A stretch of DNA of 64,000 bases from an alpha proteobacterium SCGC AAA240-E13 (lineage in GTDB: Bacteria; Pseudomonadota; Alphaproteobacteria; Pelagibacterales; Pelagibacteraceae), in the NCBI GenBank assembly GCA_000504625.1, contig AZHR01000004.1:1-64000 (forward strand). The letters run 5' to 3'. Below, one piece after another: positions 54,371-63,727 of the stretch; position 1 is the stretch's first letter; every line of letters starts with the position of its first letter. Position numbers and translations under genes: made by a program. The notes under the pieces were generated by a model. The model was not told the DNA's origin and made no database searches. It was given only the letters and a program-made list of their open reading frames with translations.

Positions 54371-55456
54371 TTAAAAATACTTTGATATTATTTGAAAATA
54401 TCTATCGCAGTTAGTTTTATAATCAAATCTTATAAGACTTTTATATCCCCTATTAATTTTAAGTTTTGTTTCTCGGGATTTTTTATTAAAATTTTTTAGC
54501 AAATAAAATAATTGATTATAATCCCCAACTTTAAATAAACCTCCATACAAACCACGTTTGAGTATTTCTCTTGGTCCGGTGGGACAATCAGAAGAGATAA
54601 TGTATTTTTTAAGATATAAGGTTTCGATCAAAACATTTGGTAATCCTTCAAAAATAGAAGATAAAACAAACACATCAGAAGTTTTTACATAAGACTCCGG
54701 ATTTTTTTGATAGCCAATTAATTTTACAATTTTTTGTAATTCATTTTGCAATATATATTTTCTTAACTTTTTTTCTCTGTACCCTCTGCCTATAATGGCC
54801 AGTTTACATTTTTTAAACTCACTTAGTTTTTTTACAGCTTTCAATAAAGTGAAATGATCTTTTTGATCAGTCAACCTAGCTACATTAATTATTTTTAAAG
54901 ATTTTTTATCACTAAAAAAAGAGAAATTTACTTTTTTAACTTTTTTTCCAACAAAAGGATTGTAGATAACGTTGGGTATTATAGAAAAAAATTTTCTAAA
55001 TTTTTTCTTAAAATCAAAACTGTTAACAATTATTTCATCAGCTAGATTAAAAAAAAACTTGAAAATTATTTTATAAATACCATTTTTTATATATTTTTCA
55101 GGACTTGTATTTGATCTAATTATGGTTTTTTTTTTAAAAATTAGCCCTAGCATTATTGCAATGATATTCGATTGGAATGACAAAATTACAACATCTTCAT
55201 TACGACAATTTTTGAAAAATAGAAAAATCGCAACTAACGTTTTTATTAATCTTGAATTTTTTATACTTTTTTTATTTTTTACAGATATAATTTTTATCTT
55301 TTCATCAAAAAATCTTCTTTTGTTATTTGATGCTGTAAGAACTTTTATGGGTATATTTTTTCTTGCAAGATAGTTTGCTATTAAATATAAATTTTTTTCA
55401 ACTCCAGCATTTTCTATAGATGGAATAAATATAATAAGAGATCTTTTTTTTTTCAT
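54371..55456 (-). CDS. Glycosyltransferase family 4
   Basis: GT-B enzyme of 361 residues. The C-terminal domain shows KSLKIINVARLTDQKDHFTLLKAVKKL near 185-212 (split here), KLAIIGRGYREKKL, LIGYQKNPESYVKTSDVFVLSSIFEGLPNVLIE (the E-x7-E motif region near 265-280) and SDCPTGPREIL. The middle contains many short Lys/Phe-rich stretches. It retains the retaining-GT4 core and probably adds a hexose to a lipid-linked glycan. Overlaps or abuts its neighbours by a few bases. Confidence 0.92.
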   Translation of the reverse strand: MKKKRSLIIFIPSIENAGVEKNLYLIANYLARKNIPIKVLTASNNKRRFFDEKIKIISVKNKKSIKNSRLIKTLVAIFLFFKNCRNEDVVILSFQSNIIAIMLGLIFKKKTIIRSNTSPEKYIKNGIYKIIFKFFFNLADEIIVNSFDFKKKFRKFFSIIPNVIYNPFVGKKVKKVNFSFFSDKKSLKIINVARLTDQKDHFTLLKAVKKLSEFKKCKLAIIGRGYREKKLRKYILQNELQKIVKLIGYQKNPESYVKTSDVFVLSSIFEGLPNVLIETLYLKKYIISSDCPTGPREILKRGLYGGLFKVGDYNQLFYLLKNFNKKSRETKLKINRGYKSLIRFDYKTNCDRYFQIISKYF

Positions 55457-55481
55457 ATTAATAAAAACTTAGATTAACAAT

Positions 55482-56711
55482 TTAAGAGTAATAATTAAAT
55501 GGATCTAAAACTTTGTTTTTATTTTTAGATGATATAACTTCCTTAAAAATTTTTTTAAATATATTGTGATACGAAAGAAATAAAATCACATCAAATTCTA
55601 TATTTTTATTTATTTTATTATAAATTCCATACATTTTTTTTGTTTTTTCTTGAGCAAAAGGATCACATCCACTTATTTTTTTATTATTTTTTTTAATTTT
55701 TTTAAATATTTTAAAACCTAACGAATTCCTCATGTCTGCCACCCCGGCTTTATAAGTTAATCCAACGATCATAATTTTAGAATTTCTTAAAGACTTATTT
55801 TTTTTTTTTAAAAAATCATTTAATTCTTTAATTATATAATTTAACATTCCATCATTAATTTTTCTCCCAGCTAAAGCAACTTCGGTTTTAAAATTATTTT
55901 TATTTGCTATACTTGACAAATAATATGGATCTACAGGCAAGCAATGTCCTCCTACTAACCCTGGTCTAAAATTCAAAAAATTCCATTTAGATTTAGCTAA
56001 TCTAACAACTTCGCTGAAACTTATTTTCAACCTCTTGCATGTAAGTAAAATTTCATTCATCAGAGCAATATTAATATCTCTCTGAATATTTTCTATGACT
56101 TTAGCAGTTTCTGCTGCTTCAATATTGTTAGATTTAATTAATTGCTTCGATATTTTATTATAAATTTTAGTAATCTTTTTTATTACAATTTTATTTTTTG
56201 TTTCAAATGCTATAATTTTCTTAATACCTAACAAAGTATATTTTTTGTCTCCAGGATTTATTCTTTCAGGACTATAACCAATGAAAAAATCTTTATTATT
56301 TTTTAAATTAGTTTTTTTTTCAAAATAATTTTTACAATCTTTAGTCACACCTGGAAAAACAGTTGACTCAATAAATATAATATCATTCTTTTTTAATACT
56401 TTTGAAACTGTTTTAACAGCATTTTTTAATGATCTTAAATCGGGCATTTTATTTTTGTGTATTGGTGTTGGCACACAAAGAATAAAAAAATTACAGTTTT
56501 TTATATCATTTATTTTATTTGTAAAAATAATTTTTTCAAAATTGTTAAATGTCTTAGGCTTATACTCTTTATTAATATCAATTTTTTTATTTAGATTTTT
56601 TATTCTTTCTTCATCTTTGTCAAATCCATAAGTTAAAAAATTGTTAGCGAGTCTTAGAGCGATTGGTAAACCCACATATCCTAATCCGATAACGCAGGGA
56701 ATTATTTTCAT
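55482..56711 (-). CDS. Nucleotide sugar dehydrogenase (UDP-GlcNAc/GalNAc 6-dehydrogenase, TviB/WbpA-like)
   Basis: Oxidises C6 of a UDP-sugar to a uronic acid with two NAD+. It has 409 residues: VIGLGYVGLPIALRLAN near 7-23, ILCVPTPI near 78-85, IESTVFPGVTKDC, GYSPERINPGD, KVIENIQRDINIALMNEI near 206-223 and the catalytic Cys in GLVGGHCLPVDPYYL near 258-272. The PERINPGD block and the RDINIALMNE motif point to the TviB/WbpA group of N-acetylhexosamine dehydrogenases rather than to UDP-glucose dehydrogenase. Divergent from the epimerase gene across 51 bases; the two probably make a linked uronate precursor. Confidence 0.9.
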   Translation of the reverse strand: MKIIPCVIGLGYVGLPIALRLANNFLTYGFDKDEERIKNLNKKIDINKEYKPKTFNNFEKIIFTNKINDIKNCNFFILCVPTPIHKNKMPDLRSLKNAVKTVSKVLKKNDIIFIESTVFPGVTKDCKNYFEKKTNLKNNKDFFIGYSPERINPGDKKYTLLGIKKIIAFETKNKIVIKKITKIYNKISKQLIKSNNIEAAETAKVIENIQRDINIALMNEILLTCKRLKISFSEVVRLAKSKWNFLNFRPGLVGGHCLPVDPYYLSSIANKNNFKTEVALAGRKINDGMLNYIIKELNDFLKKKNKSLRNSKIMIVGLTYKAGVADMRNSLGFKIFKKIKKNNKKISGCDPFAQEKTKKMYGIYNKINKNIEFDVILFLSYHNIFKKIFKEVISSKNKNKVLDPFNYYS

Positions 56712-56762
56712 CGTATAAATAAATATACTTAAAATAAAATAATTGGTATATTTTTTTTTGTT

Positions 56763-57728
56763 ATGAAAATTTTAATAACAGGATGTTGTGGGTTTATTGG
56801 GTTTAATTTTGCAAACTTTCTAGCTAAATCAAATAAAAAGGTAAGAATTTTAGGAATTGATAATTTAGATAATTACTATTCAGTTAGTCTTAAGCAGGAT
56901 AGATTAAAAAAGTTATTAAAATATAAAAATTTTCATTTTTTTAAATTTAATTTAGAGAATTTTGAATTATTAAAAAAGATATTCCAAAAAAATAAATTTG
57001 ATTATATATTTCATCTGGCTGCTCAAGCTGGTGTAAGATATTCGATTATTAATCCAAAAAAATACATAAATTCAAATGTAAATGGATTTTTTAATATCAT
57101 TGAACTTTCAAGGTATAATAATGTCAAAAAAATTTTTTACGCTTCTTCAAGTTCGGTATACGGTGATAGTAAAGTTTTTCCTTTACATGAAAAAAATATA
57201 ATTAAACCTAAAAACGTATATAGTTTGACAAAAAAATTTAATGAAGAATTAGCAGAAATTTTTTCAAAATTTTATAACATGAAATTTGTAGGACTTAGAT
57301 TTTTTACTGTTTATGGTGAATGGGGAAGACCTGATATGATGATATTTAAATATATCAAAGCTTCAATTATGAAAAAAATATTCTATTTAAATAATTATGG
57401 AAACCACACAAGAGATTTTACTTATATTGATGATGTAATTAAAATAATGCATAAATTAATACATTTACGGATTAAGAAAAATCATGAAATTTTTAATATA
57501 TGTTCTAACAAACCAATTAAATTAATTAAAATAGTTAACTTGTTAAATAATTTAACAAAAACTCCAAAGATAAAAAAAATTGCATTTCAAAAAGCTGATG
57601 TATTAAAAACACATGGTTCAAATAAAAAAATAATAAAATATTTAAAATATAGTAAATTTACAAACATAGACAAAGGTTTATTAAATACTTGCAAGTGGTA
57701 TAGCAATTATTTAAAAAATAAATTATAA
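56763..57728 (+). CDS. NAD-dependent epimerase, UDP-glucuronate 4-epimerase (CapI) type
   Basis: Short-chain epimerase of 321 residues. Signatures: GCCGFIGFNFANFL near 7-20, IDNLDNYYSVSLKQDRL near 36-52, HLAAQAGVRYSI near 92-103, YASSSSVYGDS and the catalytic YSLTK (Y153-x3-K-like). It continues GLRFFTVYGEWGRPDM and RDFTYIDDV. This pattern is that of CapI/LspL UDP-GlcA or UDP-GalNAcA 4-epimerases. The product feeds the polysaccharide locus. It overlaps the convergent GT4 by six bases. Confidence 0.9.
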   Translation: MKILITGCCGFIGFNFANFLAKSNKKVRILGIDNLDNYYSVSLKQDRLKKLLKYKNFHFFKFNLENFELLKKIFQKNKFDYIFHLAAQAGVRYSIINPKKYINSNVNGFFNIIELSRYNNVKKIFYASSSSVYGDSKVFPLHEKNIIKPKNVYSLTKKFNEELAEIFSKFYNMKFVGLRFFTVYGEWGRPDMMIFKYIKASIMKKIFYLNNYGNHTRDFTYIDDVIKIMHKLIHLRIKKNHEIFNICSNKPIKLIKIVNLLNNLTKTPKIKKIAFQKADVLKTHGSNKKIIKYLKYSKFTNIDKGLLNTCKWYSNYLKNKL

Positions 57729-58811
57729 ATTTTCAAATATTTTTTGATATTCATCAACACAATTGGCCACATTAAATTTTGTTATTTTATTTTTCGCATA
57801 GTTTAATTTTTTTTGGAATTTTTTTTGTTTATTTAAAAATTTCTTTATTAAATTTGCTAGATTTAAATGATCACCGGCATCAAAAAAATAACCTCCCTTT
57901 CCTCGTGAAAGTATTTCACTAACTCCTCCATGGCTTCTAGAACAAATAACTGGAATATTATAACTTATTGCTTCAATTACTGAATTGGGAAAACCTTCAA
58001 AAAACGAACAGTTAATGTATAGATCAGCCTTTTTGAAATATTTACTGGTATCTTTGTAATAACCTCTTAGATAGATTTTATCTCCTAGCTTAAGTTGCCT
58101 TATTAATTTATTTAAATTATTCTTTTGGTTTCCATCCCCAATTATTTCAAGAACAAATGTTCTATCTTTTATTAAATTTACCGCATGAATTAAAGTTTCG
58201 TATCCTTTTTCTTTTGATAATCTTCCTACACTTAATATTTTTTTAATAATATTTTTTTTTTTTACTTTCTTGCTAAATTTTTTGAATGCTGGAGAATAGA
58301 TTGTTTTTACATTTGATTTACATAAAGTTTTTAAATGTTCACTTGATTTTTTGGAATTAGTAATAATTACATTTGCTTTTTTGTACAAAAATTTTATTAG
58401 AAATTTTATAGTCTTTTTCTTTATAAAATCTATTGGGTTAAAATAAATATCAAGTTCTTTTATTGCAGTTCTTTCTACAAGAATAATTTTCAAATTAGAA
58501 TATGTGCGTAATGCCAAAATAGTTATAACGTTTGCATAATTTATATTTGATACAAATATGCTATTATTATGAATATTTAATTTATTTATTATCTTTCTAA
58601 GTGCAAATATTGAATAAATTGCTCTGCTTGTTTTTAATTCATAAAACTTTTTTACATATTTCTTTAGTTCTTTTTTGTAGCTACATGGTCCGATTGAAAT
58701 AATATACAAATCATATTTTGATTTATCAAATTTTTTGCACATTCTGGAAATAGCATTCCCGGCACCACCAGGTATAAAAACTGGTAAAAAAAATAATATG
58801 TTTTTTTTCAT
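57723..58811 (-). CDS. Glycosyltransferase family 4 (second)
   Basis: A 362-residue GT-B protein. The N-terminal FFLPVFIPGGAGNAISRMCKKFD segment has the Gly-rich acceptor loop; the donor domain shows KILSVGRLSKEKGYETLIHAV near 192-212, LEIIGDGNQKNNL, SKYFKKADLYINCSFFEGFPNSVIEAI near 257-283 and CSRSHGGVSEIL. Many Lys runs are present. It converges with the epimerase gene (6-base overlap), which is unusual in the otherwise co-oriented neighbourhood. Substrate unknown. Confidence 0.92.
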   Translation of the reverse strand: MKKNILFFLPVFIPGGAGNAISRMCKKFDKSKYDLYIISIGPCSYKKELKKYVKKFYELKTSRAIYSIFALRKIINKLNIHNNSIFVSNINYANVITILALRTYSNLKIILVERTAIKELDIYFNPIDFIKKKTIKFLIKFLYKKANVIITNSKKSSEHLKTLCKSNVKTIYSPAFKKFSKKVKKKNIIKKILSVGRLSKEKGYETLIHAVNLIKDRTFVLEIIGDGNQKNNLNKLIRQLKLGDKIYLRGYYKDTSKYFKKADLYINCSFFEGFPNSVIEAISYNIPVICSRSHGGVSEILSRGKGGYFFDAGDHLNLANLIKKFLNKQKKFQKKLNYAKNKITKFNVANCVDEYQKIFENL

Positions 58812-58881
58812 AAAAAGGACTACTATCCCATTTAACTTTTATTTATAAATTCAATTATCATTAAATTTCTTATAATAAATA

Positions 58882-60153
58882 ATGGCAAATATTTTAAATA
58901 AAAAGATTATAGTTGATTATTTCAATAAGAATAAATTAAAAATTTTTATTGCAATATTATTTGTTGTAATTATCAATATTTTATTAAAATCAGGAATATT
59001 ATATAATTTTATTTTTGGATCTACTGAAGTATTTGGAGACCACAAATATAATATTAGTTTGCTAAAGTGTCACTATCTTGGTTTTGATGTTTACCATAAT
59101 AATACTTGTACTTCCGCAATATGTAATTTTGGACGAATTTTTTTACTAATACCTTTTAATTTAAAATTAGAACATTTTTACTTAGATTACCTCCCATATA
59201 TTGTAATAATATTATTTTCATTTTCTACAATTTTTATTATTAGTCCAAAAAATAAAATCCAGTATGTAGTGCTATTTTTATCAATTTTTAACCCTTCAAC
59301 TTTATTGTTAATAGAACGAATTAATTTTGATATATTTATATTTTTAATATTAATTTTTATTATCTTTAATAGAATTTATTTTATAAATTGGATTTTGATT
59401 TCTTTTGTTACTTTATCAAAGTTTTATCCTGCCATTTTAGGAATAAATATTTTATTAGAAAATAAAAATAGAAAACTTTTAGAATTAGTATACATAATTT
59501 TGGGTATTTCTTTGTTATCAACAATTTACATATATTTTAATTATGAAAAATACCTATTGGGTCTTCAATTATTAGATCCTGCTGGATATCTTTTTTTGTT
59601 TTCATTAAAAACGATTCCAAAAATAATGAAATATTTATTTAGTTGGAATTATATTGTTCTTATTATGTGTTTTTTAATTTTGTTCGCTTTATTAACTATT
59701 AATTTTTATAAACTTATAAAAAAAAATAAATTTGATAATTTGATTGATATATATTCATCAGAAACTAAATTATTTATATTAGGCGGTTATATTTTATTAA
59801 TTTGTTATCTGATTTTTTCTAATTATGTTTATAGAGAAGTATTTTTAATTACATTGTTGCCATTATTATTTAAGCTTCATAACATTAAGAACATAAAATT
59901 TTTAACTTTTTTTGTATATTTTATTTTTTGTAGATACGTATTTTTATTTATTTATGGATATATAAATGCATATGAACTTTATCATGTTACATATATTAAT
60001 GATGTTAGATATTTTTCAAAAGAATTTTTATTTATTACAACTCTTAAAGGAATTATAGATATTGTTTTAATGTCTTTTATTGGATCTGTATTATTTTTAA
60101 TTAGTAAAAAAATAATCTATCAGTTTAAAGCTAAACATTTTGAACAAATATAA
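58882..60153 (+). CDS. Multi-pass membrane protein, GT-C-like
   Basis: A 423-residue integral membrane protein with about ten helices. The first loop (residues about 45-85) contains STEVFGDHKYNI, with acidic residues near the first helix as in GT-C glycosyltransferases that use polyprenyl-phosphate sugars (GT87/DUF2029 and related). It carries ERINFDIFIFLILIF and a Tyr-rich central region. No clear family motif; a wzy-like polymerase or a flippase is also possible. Position between GT4 and GT2 genes supports a glycan role. Confidence 0.6.
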   Translation: MANILNKKIIVDYFNKNKLKIFIAILFVVIINILLKSGILYNFIFGSTEVFGDHKYNISLLKCHYLGFDVYHNNTCTSAICNFGRIFLLIPFNLKLEHFYLDYLPYIVIILFSFSTIFIISPKNKIQYVVLFLSIFNPSTLLLIERINFDIFIFLILIFIIFNRIYFINWILISFVTLSKFYPAILGINILLENKNRKLLELVYIILGISLLSTIYIYFNYEKYLLGLQLLDPAGYLFLFSLKTIPKIMKYLFSWNYIVLIMCFLILFALLTINFYKLIKKNKFDNLIDIYSSETKLFILGGYILLICYLIFSNYVYREVFLITLLPLLFKLHNIKNIKFLTFFVYFIFCRYVFLFIYGYINAYELYHVTYINDVRYFSKEFLFITTLKGIIDIVLMSFIGSVLFLISKKIIYQFKAKHFEQI

Positions 60154-60166
60154 TAATAAATAATTA

Positions 60167-60910
60167 ATGAACACCTTAGTAAGCGTAATAATGCCATATT
60201 ACAAAAAGAAAAATTATTTTTTAAAATCTATAAACTCTGTATTAAATCAAACCTACAGAAACCTAGAAGTGATAATTATATATGATGATCAAAACACAAA
60301 TGATCTGGAATATATTGAGAGTTGCATAAAAAAAGATATGAGAGTTCAAGTAATATGCAATAATAAAAATAAAGGTGTAGCCTATTCAAGAAATAGAGGA
60401 ATATCAATAGCCCAGGGTGAGTATATAGCTTTTTTAGATTGTGATGATTATTGGGAGATTAACAAAATTGAAGTGCAATTAAATTTTATGCTTTTTCATG
60501 GTTATGATTTTTCTCACACAACATATAAGGTCATAAATTGTAATGACCAAGTAATACGTACAATTAAAGTGAGGAAAAAATTAGAATATAAAGAATTGTT
60601 GAAGTCTTGTGATATAGGTTTGTCTTCTGTAATTTTAAAACGGAAACTATTAGGTAATATGAGGTTTCCTGAACTTAAAACAAAAGAAGACTTTGTATTA
60701 TGGTTAAGTCTAGCTAAAAAATCGGTTGATCTGATTGGTTTTGATAAACCGTTAATTTTTTGGAGACAAACTTCCAATTCATTATCAAGTTCCGTAATAC
60801 AAAAATTAAAAGATGCATTTAAAGTTTATTATTTTTATGAGAAAAAAAATTTTTTTTATTCAATTTTCTGTGTAATTAGATTATCTACTTATGCAATGTT
60901 AAAAAAATAA
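60167..60910 (+). CDS. Glycosyltransferase family 2 (second)
   Basis: A 247-residue GT-A enzyme: VSVIMPYYKKKNYFLKSINS near 5-24, LEVIIIYDDQNTND near 33-46, GVAYSRNRGISIAQGEYIAFLDCDDYW near 70-96 with the DCDD metal site, and EDFVLWLSLAKKS plus IFWRQTSNSLSSS. Resembles capsule and LPS transferases in the WcaA group. The last ~30 residues are hydrophobic with aromatic residues, which may anchor it in the membrane. Preceded after 13 bases by the membrane protein. Confidence 0.9.
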   Translation: MNTLVSVIMPYYKKKNYFLKSINSVLNQTYRNLEVIIIYDDQNTNDLEYIESCIKKDMRVQVICNNKNKGVAYSRNRGISIAQGEYIAFLDCDDYWEINKIEVQLNFMLFHGYDFSHTTYKVINCNDQVIRTIKVRKKLEYKELLKSCDIGLSSVILKRKLLGNMRFPELKTKEDFVLWLSLAKKSVDLIGFDKPLIFWRQTSNSLSSSVIQKLKDAFKVYYFYEKKNFFYSIFCVIRLSTYAMLKK

Positions 60911-60945
60911 ATTAATGAATAATATTGCTTTAGATTACAAAAATC

Positions 60946-61620
60946 ATGAAAGAACTTACCCTTATAATTCCTGCAAAAAATGAGGCTGAATGCATACCAA
61001 CAGTTTTAAATGAATTAAAAAATTTTGATTGCAAAAAAATTATTATTATTCCTAAAACTGACTTAAATACACAAAACGCCGCAAAAAAGTTTGATTGTAA
61101 AATTTTTATACAAGACCAAGATAACGATGGATTTGGTGGAGCTTTAATACGAGGTATTAAAGAAGTCGAAACTAACTATCTATGTATATTTAATGCCGAT
61201 GGTTCATTTAATCCAAAATATCTTAAAGGTATGCTTAATGAGTTATCAAACAACTGCGATTTTATATTTAATAGTAGATATGAAAATGATGGAGGAAGTG
61301 ATGATGATACTTTGTTGACTTACATTGGCAATAAAGTATTTACATTTATTTGTAATTTATTGTTTAGACTAAATATTTCTGATGTATTATTTACTTTTGT
61401 TATGGGTAAAACCTCAGCTTTTAAATCTCTGAACCTTAAAAGGAATGATTTTACATTTTGTATTGAATTACCGGTCTTAGCTAAGTTGAAAAAGTATAAA
61501 CTAATTTCAAAACCTAGTTTTGAGAGATCAAGATTGTCAGGTAAAAAAAAAGTAAATGAAATTAAAGATGGATTTTTAATATTATTATGTATATTGACAA
61601 TGTTTATACTTAGAAAATGA
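60946..61620 (+). CDS. DPM1-like glycosyltransferase family 2
   Basis: A 224-residue GT2 with [20 protein letters not shown] near 4-23, [32 protein letters not shown] near 78-91 and a C-terminal hydrophobic end ([15 protein letters not shown]). It lacks the extra membrane domain of the GT2 at 13007. In the dolichol-phosphate-mannose synthase fold the ADG segment contacts the metal. Its ATGA overlap with gmd suggests one transcript; it might transfer the GDP-sugar made by Gmd to a polyprenyl carrier (inference). Confidence 0.85.
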   Translation: MKELTLIIPAKNEAECIPTVLNELKNFDCKKIIIIPKTDLNTQNAAKKFDCKIFIQDQDNDGFGGALIRGIKEVETNYLCIFNADGSFNPKYLKGMLNELSNNCDFIFNSRYENDGGSDDDTLLTYIGNKVFTFICNLLFRLNISDVLFTFVMGKTSAFKSLNLKRNDFTFCIELPVLAKLKKYKLISKPSFERSRLSGKKKVNEIKDGFLILLCILTMFILRK

Positions 61621-62681
61621 AAAATAAGATTGCTCTAATAACTGGAATTACTGGTCAAGATGGATCATATTTAGCGGAACTTTTATTAAAAAAAAAATAT
61701 AAGGTACATGGAATAATTAGAAAATCTTCATCTTTTAATACTAAAAGAATAGATCATCTTTACATTGATCCTCACAACAGAACTAATTTTTTTTTACATT
61801 ATGGAGATCTTACAGATAGTAATAGCATTTATAATTTAATTCATAATATTAAACCAAACGAAATTTACAATTTAGGTGCGCAAAGTCATGTTGGAGTTTC
61901 TTTTGAAAATCCTGAATACACCGCTGAAGTTACAGGAATAGGAACTCTAAGAGTTTTAGAAGCTATAAGATTTTTGAAAATGAAAAATATTAAATTTTAT
62001 CAAGCCAGTACTTCGGAATTATTTGGTGAAAAAGATAATAATATTTTTTTTGATGAAAAATCAAAATTTCATCCTAAGTCTCCTTATGGAGTAGCAAAAT
62101 TATATTCTTATTGGATAACCTCAGTATATAGGGAGGCCTACGGCTTATATGCGTGTAATGGAATTTTATTTAACCACGAAAGTCCTAGAAGAGGAGAAAC
62201 ATTTGTAACAAGAAAAATCACCAGGTTTCTTACAAGAAAAAAACTTGGTTCAAATGAAATACTTTATTTAGGTAATTTAAATGCAAAAAGAGATTGGGGT
62301 CATGCCAAAGATTACGTAGAAATGCAATGGAGAATTTTGCAACAAAAAAAACCCGAAGACTACGTTATTGCAACTGGAAAAACTCACACAGTACGTGAAT
62401 TTATTAATACTGTAGGAAAATTATTGAATATGAAAATATATTGGATTGGAAAAGGGTTAAAAGAAACTGGATATATCTACGAACACAATAGAAATAAAAC
62501 AATTATTAAAATAGACAAAAAATACTTCAGGCCGAATGAGGTTCACTATTTAAGAGGAAATGCAAAAAAAGCTCATAAAAAATTAAATTTCAAACCAAAA
62601 TATTCTTTTTCTAATCTCGTCAACGATATGGTAAATGAAGATTTATTTTTGGCTCAAGAAGAACTAAGTAAAAAATATTAA
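61617..62681 (+). CDS. gmd: GDP-mannose 4,6-dehydratase
   Basis: NADP-dependent enzyme that converts GDP-mannose to GDP-4-keto-6-deoxymannose, precursor of fucose, rhamnose or perosamine. It shows [16 protein letters not shown] near residues 9-24, [44 protein letters not shown] near 90, the catalytic [13 protein letters not shown] (Tyr/Lys), [19 protein letters not shown] and [14 protein letters not shown]. At 354 residues it is standard. No GDP-fucose synthase gene follows in the window; the fate of the product is unknown. Confidence 0.95.
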   Translation: MKNKIALITGITGQDGSYLAELLLKKKYKVHGIIRKSSSFNTKRIDHLYIDPHNRTNFFLHYGDLTDSNSIYNLIHNIKPNEIYNLGAQSHVGVSFENPEYTAEVTGIGTLRVLEAIRFLKMKNIKFYQASTSELFGEKDNNIFFDEKSKFHPKSPYGVAKLYSYWITSVYREAYGLYACNGILFNHESPRRGETFVTRKITRFLTRKKLGSNEILYLGNLNAKRDWGHAKDYVEMQWRILQQKKPEDYVIATGKTHTVREFINTVGKLLNMKIYWIGKGLKETGYIYEHNRNKTIIKIDKKYFRPNEVHYLRGNAKKAHKKLNFKPKYSFSNLVNDMVNEDLFLAQEELSKKY

Positions 62682-62689
62682 TATATTGA

Positions 62690-63727
62690 ATGAATATAAT
62701 AGGAACTGTTATTTCTGTTCTTTTTATTACAATAATAATAAATTTTGTATTTAAAAAATATAATATACTAATTGATCAAACAAATTTATCAAATCATAAA
62801 AGCTTCGTTAATGAAAATAAAATTGTGCCTCTTTCGGGAGGATTGATTTTTTTTTTAGCACTGGTTTTTTTTTTACCGGAAAATTATAAACATTTTAATA
62901 TATTAATATTATTTATTTTTATAACAGGTTTATTATCTGATTTAAATATTTTACATTCTCCAACTTTTAGAATCATATTTCAAACAATCATAATTGTGAT
63001 ATACTTGCTGTTATTTGATAATTTCGTATCCTCAATTAGAGTAGATTTTTTTGATAATTTATTAAATATTTTTTTTATCAAATTATTTTTTACTTCATTT
63101 TGTATATTAATTTTAATTAACGGAACTAATTTTATAGATGGAGTTAATACTTTAGTTGTTGGATACTTTATTTTGGTTTTTTCTAATATACTTTATTTAT
63201 CTGAGATCAATAACCTTAATTTGGATAAGACATTAGTGTACACATCTTTAATTGCTTTATCGGTTATATATGTATTCAATTTATTTGGGAAAATGTTCTT
63301 AGGTGATGGAGGATCATATTTAATTAGTTTTATTGCTGGAGTAATATTAATAAAGTTTTCCAATGACAACTACTTGGTTTCACCATACTATATTATTACT
63401 TTATTATGGTATCCAGCTTACGAAAATCTATTCTCAATAATAAGAAAAAAAATTTTAAATAAATCTCCATCAACACCTGATAATGAGCATTTGCACCAGC
63501 TTATGTACTTATATTTTAAAAAATCATTTGATATTAGCAAAAATTTTTCCAATCTTCTATCAGGCATTTTAATTTGCTTGTATAATTTGTGTTACTTTTT
63601 TATTATTTTTGATAACTTCAATCGCACAAAAACATTAGTATTTTTTATTATTTCCAGTGTATTTATTTACAACCTTTTATATTTTTTGTTGAAAAAAAAA
63701 TTAATTAAAAATGGTAATAATGGTTAA
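62690..63727 (+). CDS. Polyprenyl-phosphate HexNAc-1-phosphate transferase (WecA/MraY-like)
   Basis: Integral membrane enzyme (345 residues, about ten helices) that starts lipid-linked glycan synthesis by transferring HexNAc-1-P to undecaprenyl phosphate. The family pattern is present: VPLSGGLIFFLAL near 42-54, a FITGLLSDLN loop (acidic) near 77-86, NGTNFIDGVNTL near 142-153, MFLGDGGSYLISF near 202-214 and the C-terminal DNEHLHQLMY histidine motif near 264-273. It follows gmd after 8 bases. It would prime the polysaccharide built by the upstream enzymes. Confidence 0.9.
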   Translation: MNIIGTVISVLFITIIINFVFKKYNILIDQTNLSNHKSFVNENKIVPLSGGLIFFLALVFFLPENYKHFNILILFIFITGLLSDLNILHSPTFRIIFQTIIIVIYLLLFDNFVSSIRVDFFDNLLNIFFIKLFFTSFCILILINGTNFIDGVNTLVVGYFILVFSNILYLSEINNLNLDKTLVYTSLIALSVIYVFNLFGKMFLGDGGSYLISFIAGVILIKFSNDNYLVSPYYIITLLWYPAYENLFSIIRKKILNKSPSTPDNEHLHQLMYLYFKKSFDISKNFSNLLSGILICLYNLCYFFIIFDNFNRTKTLVFFIISSVFIYNLLYFLLKKKLIKNGNNG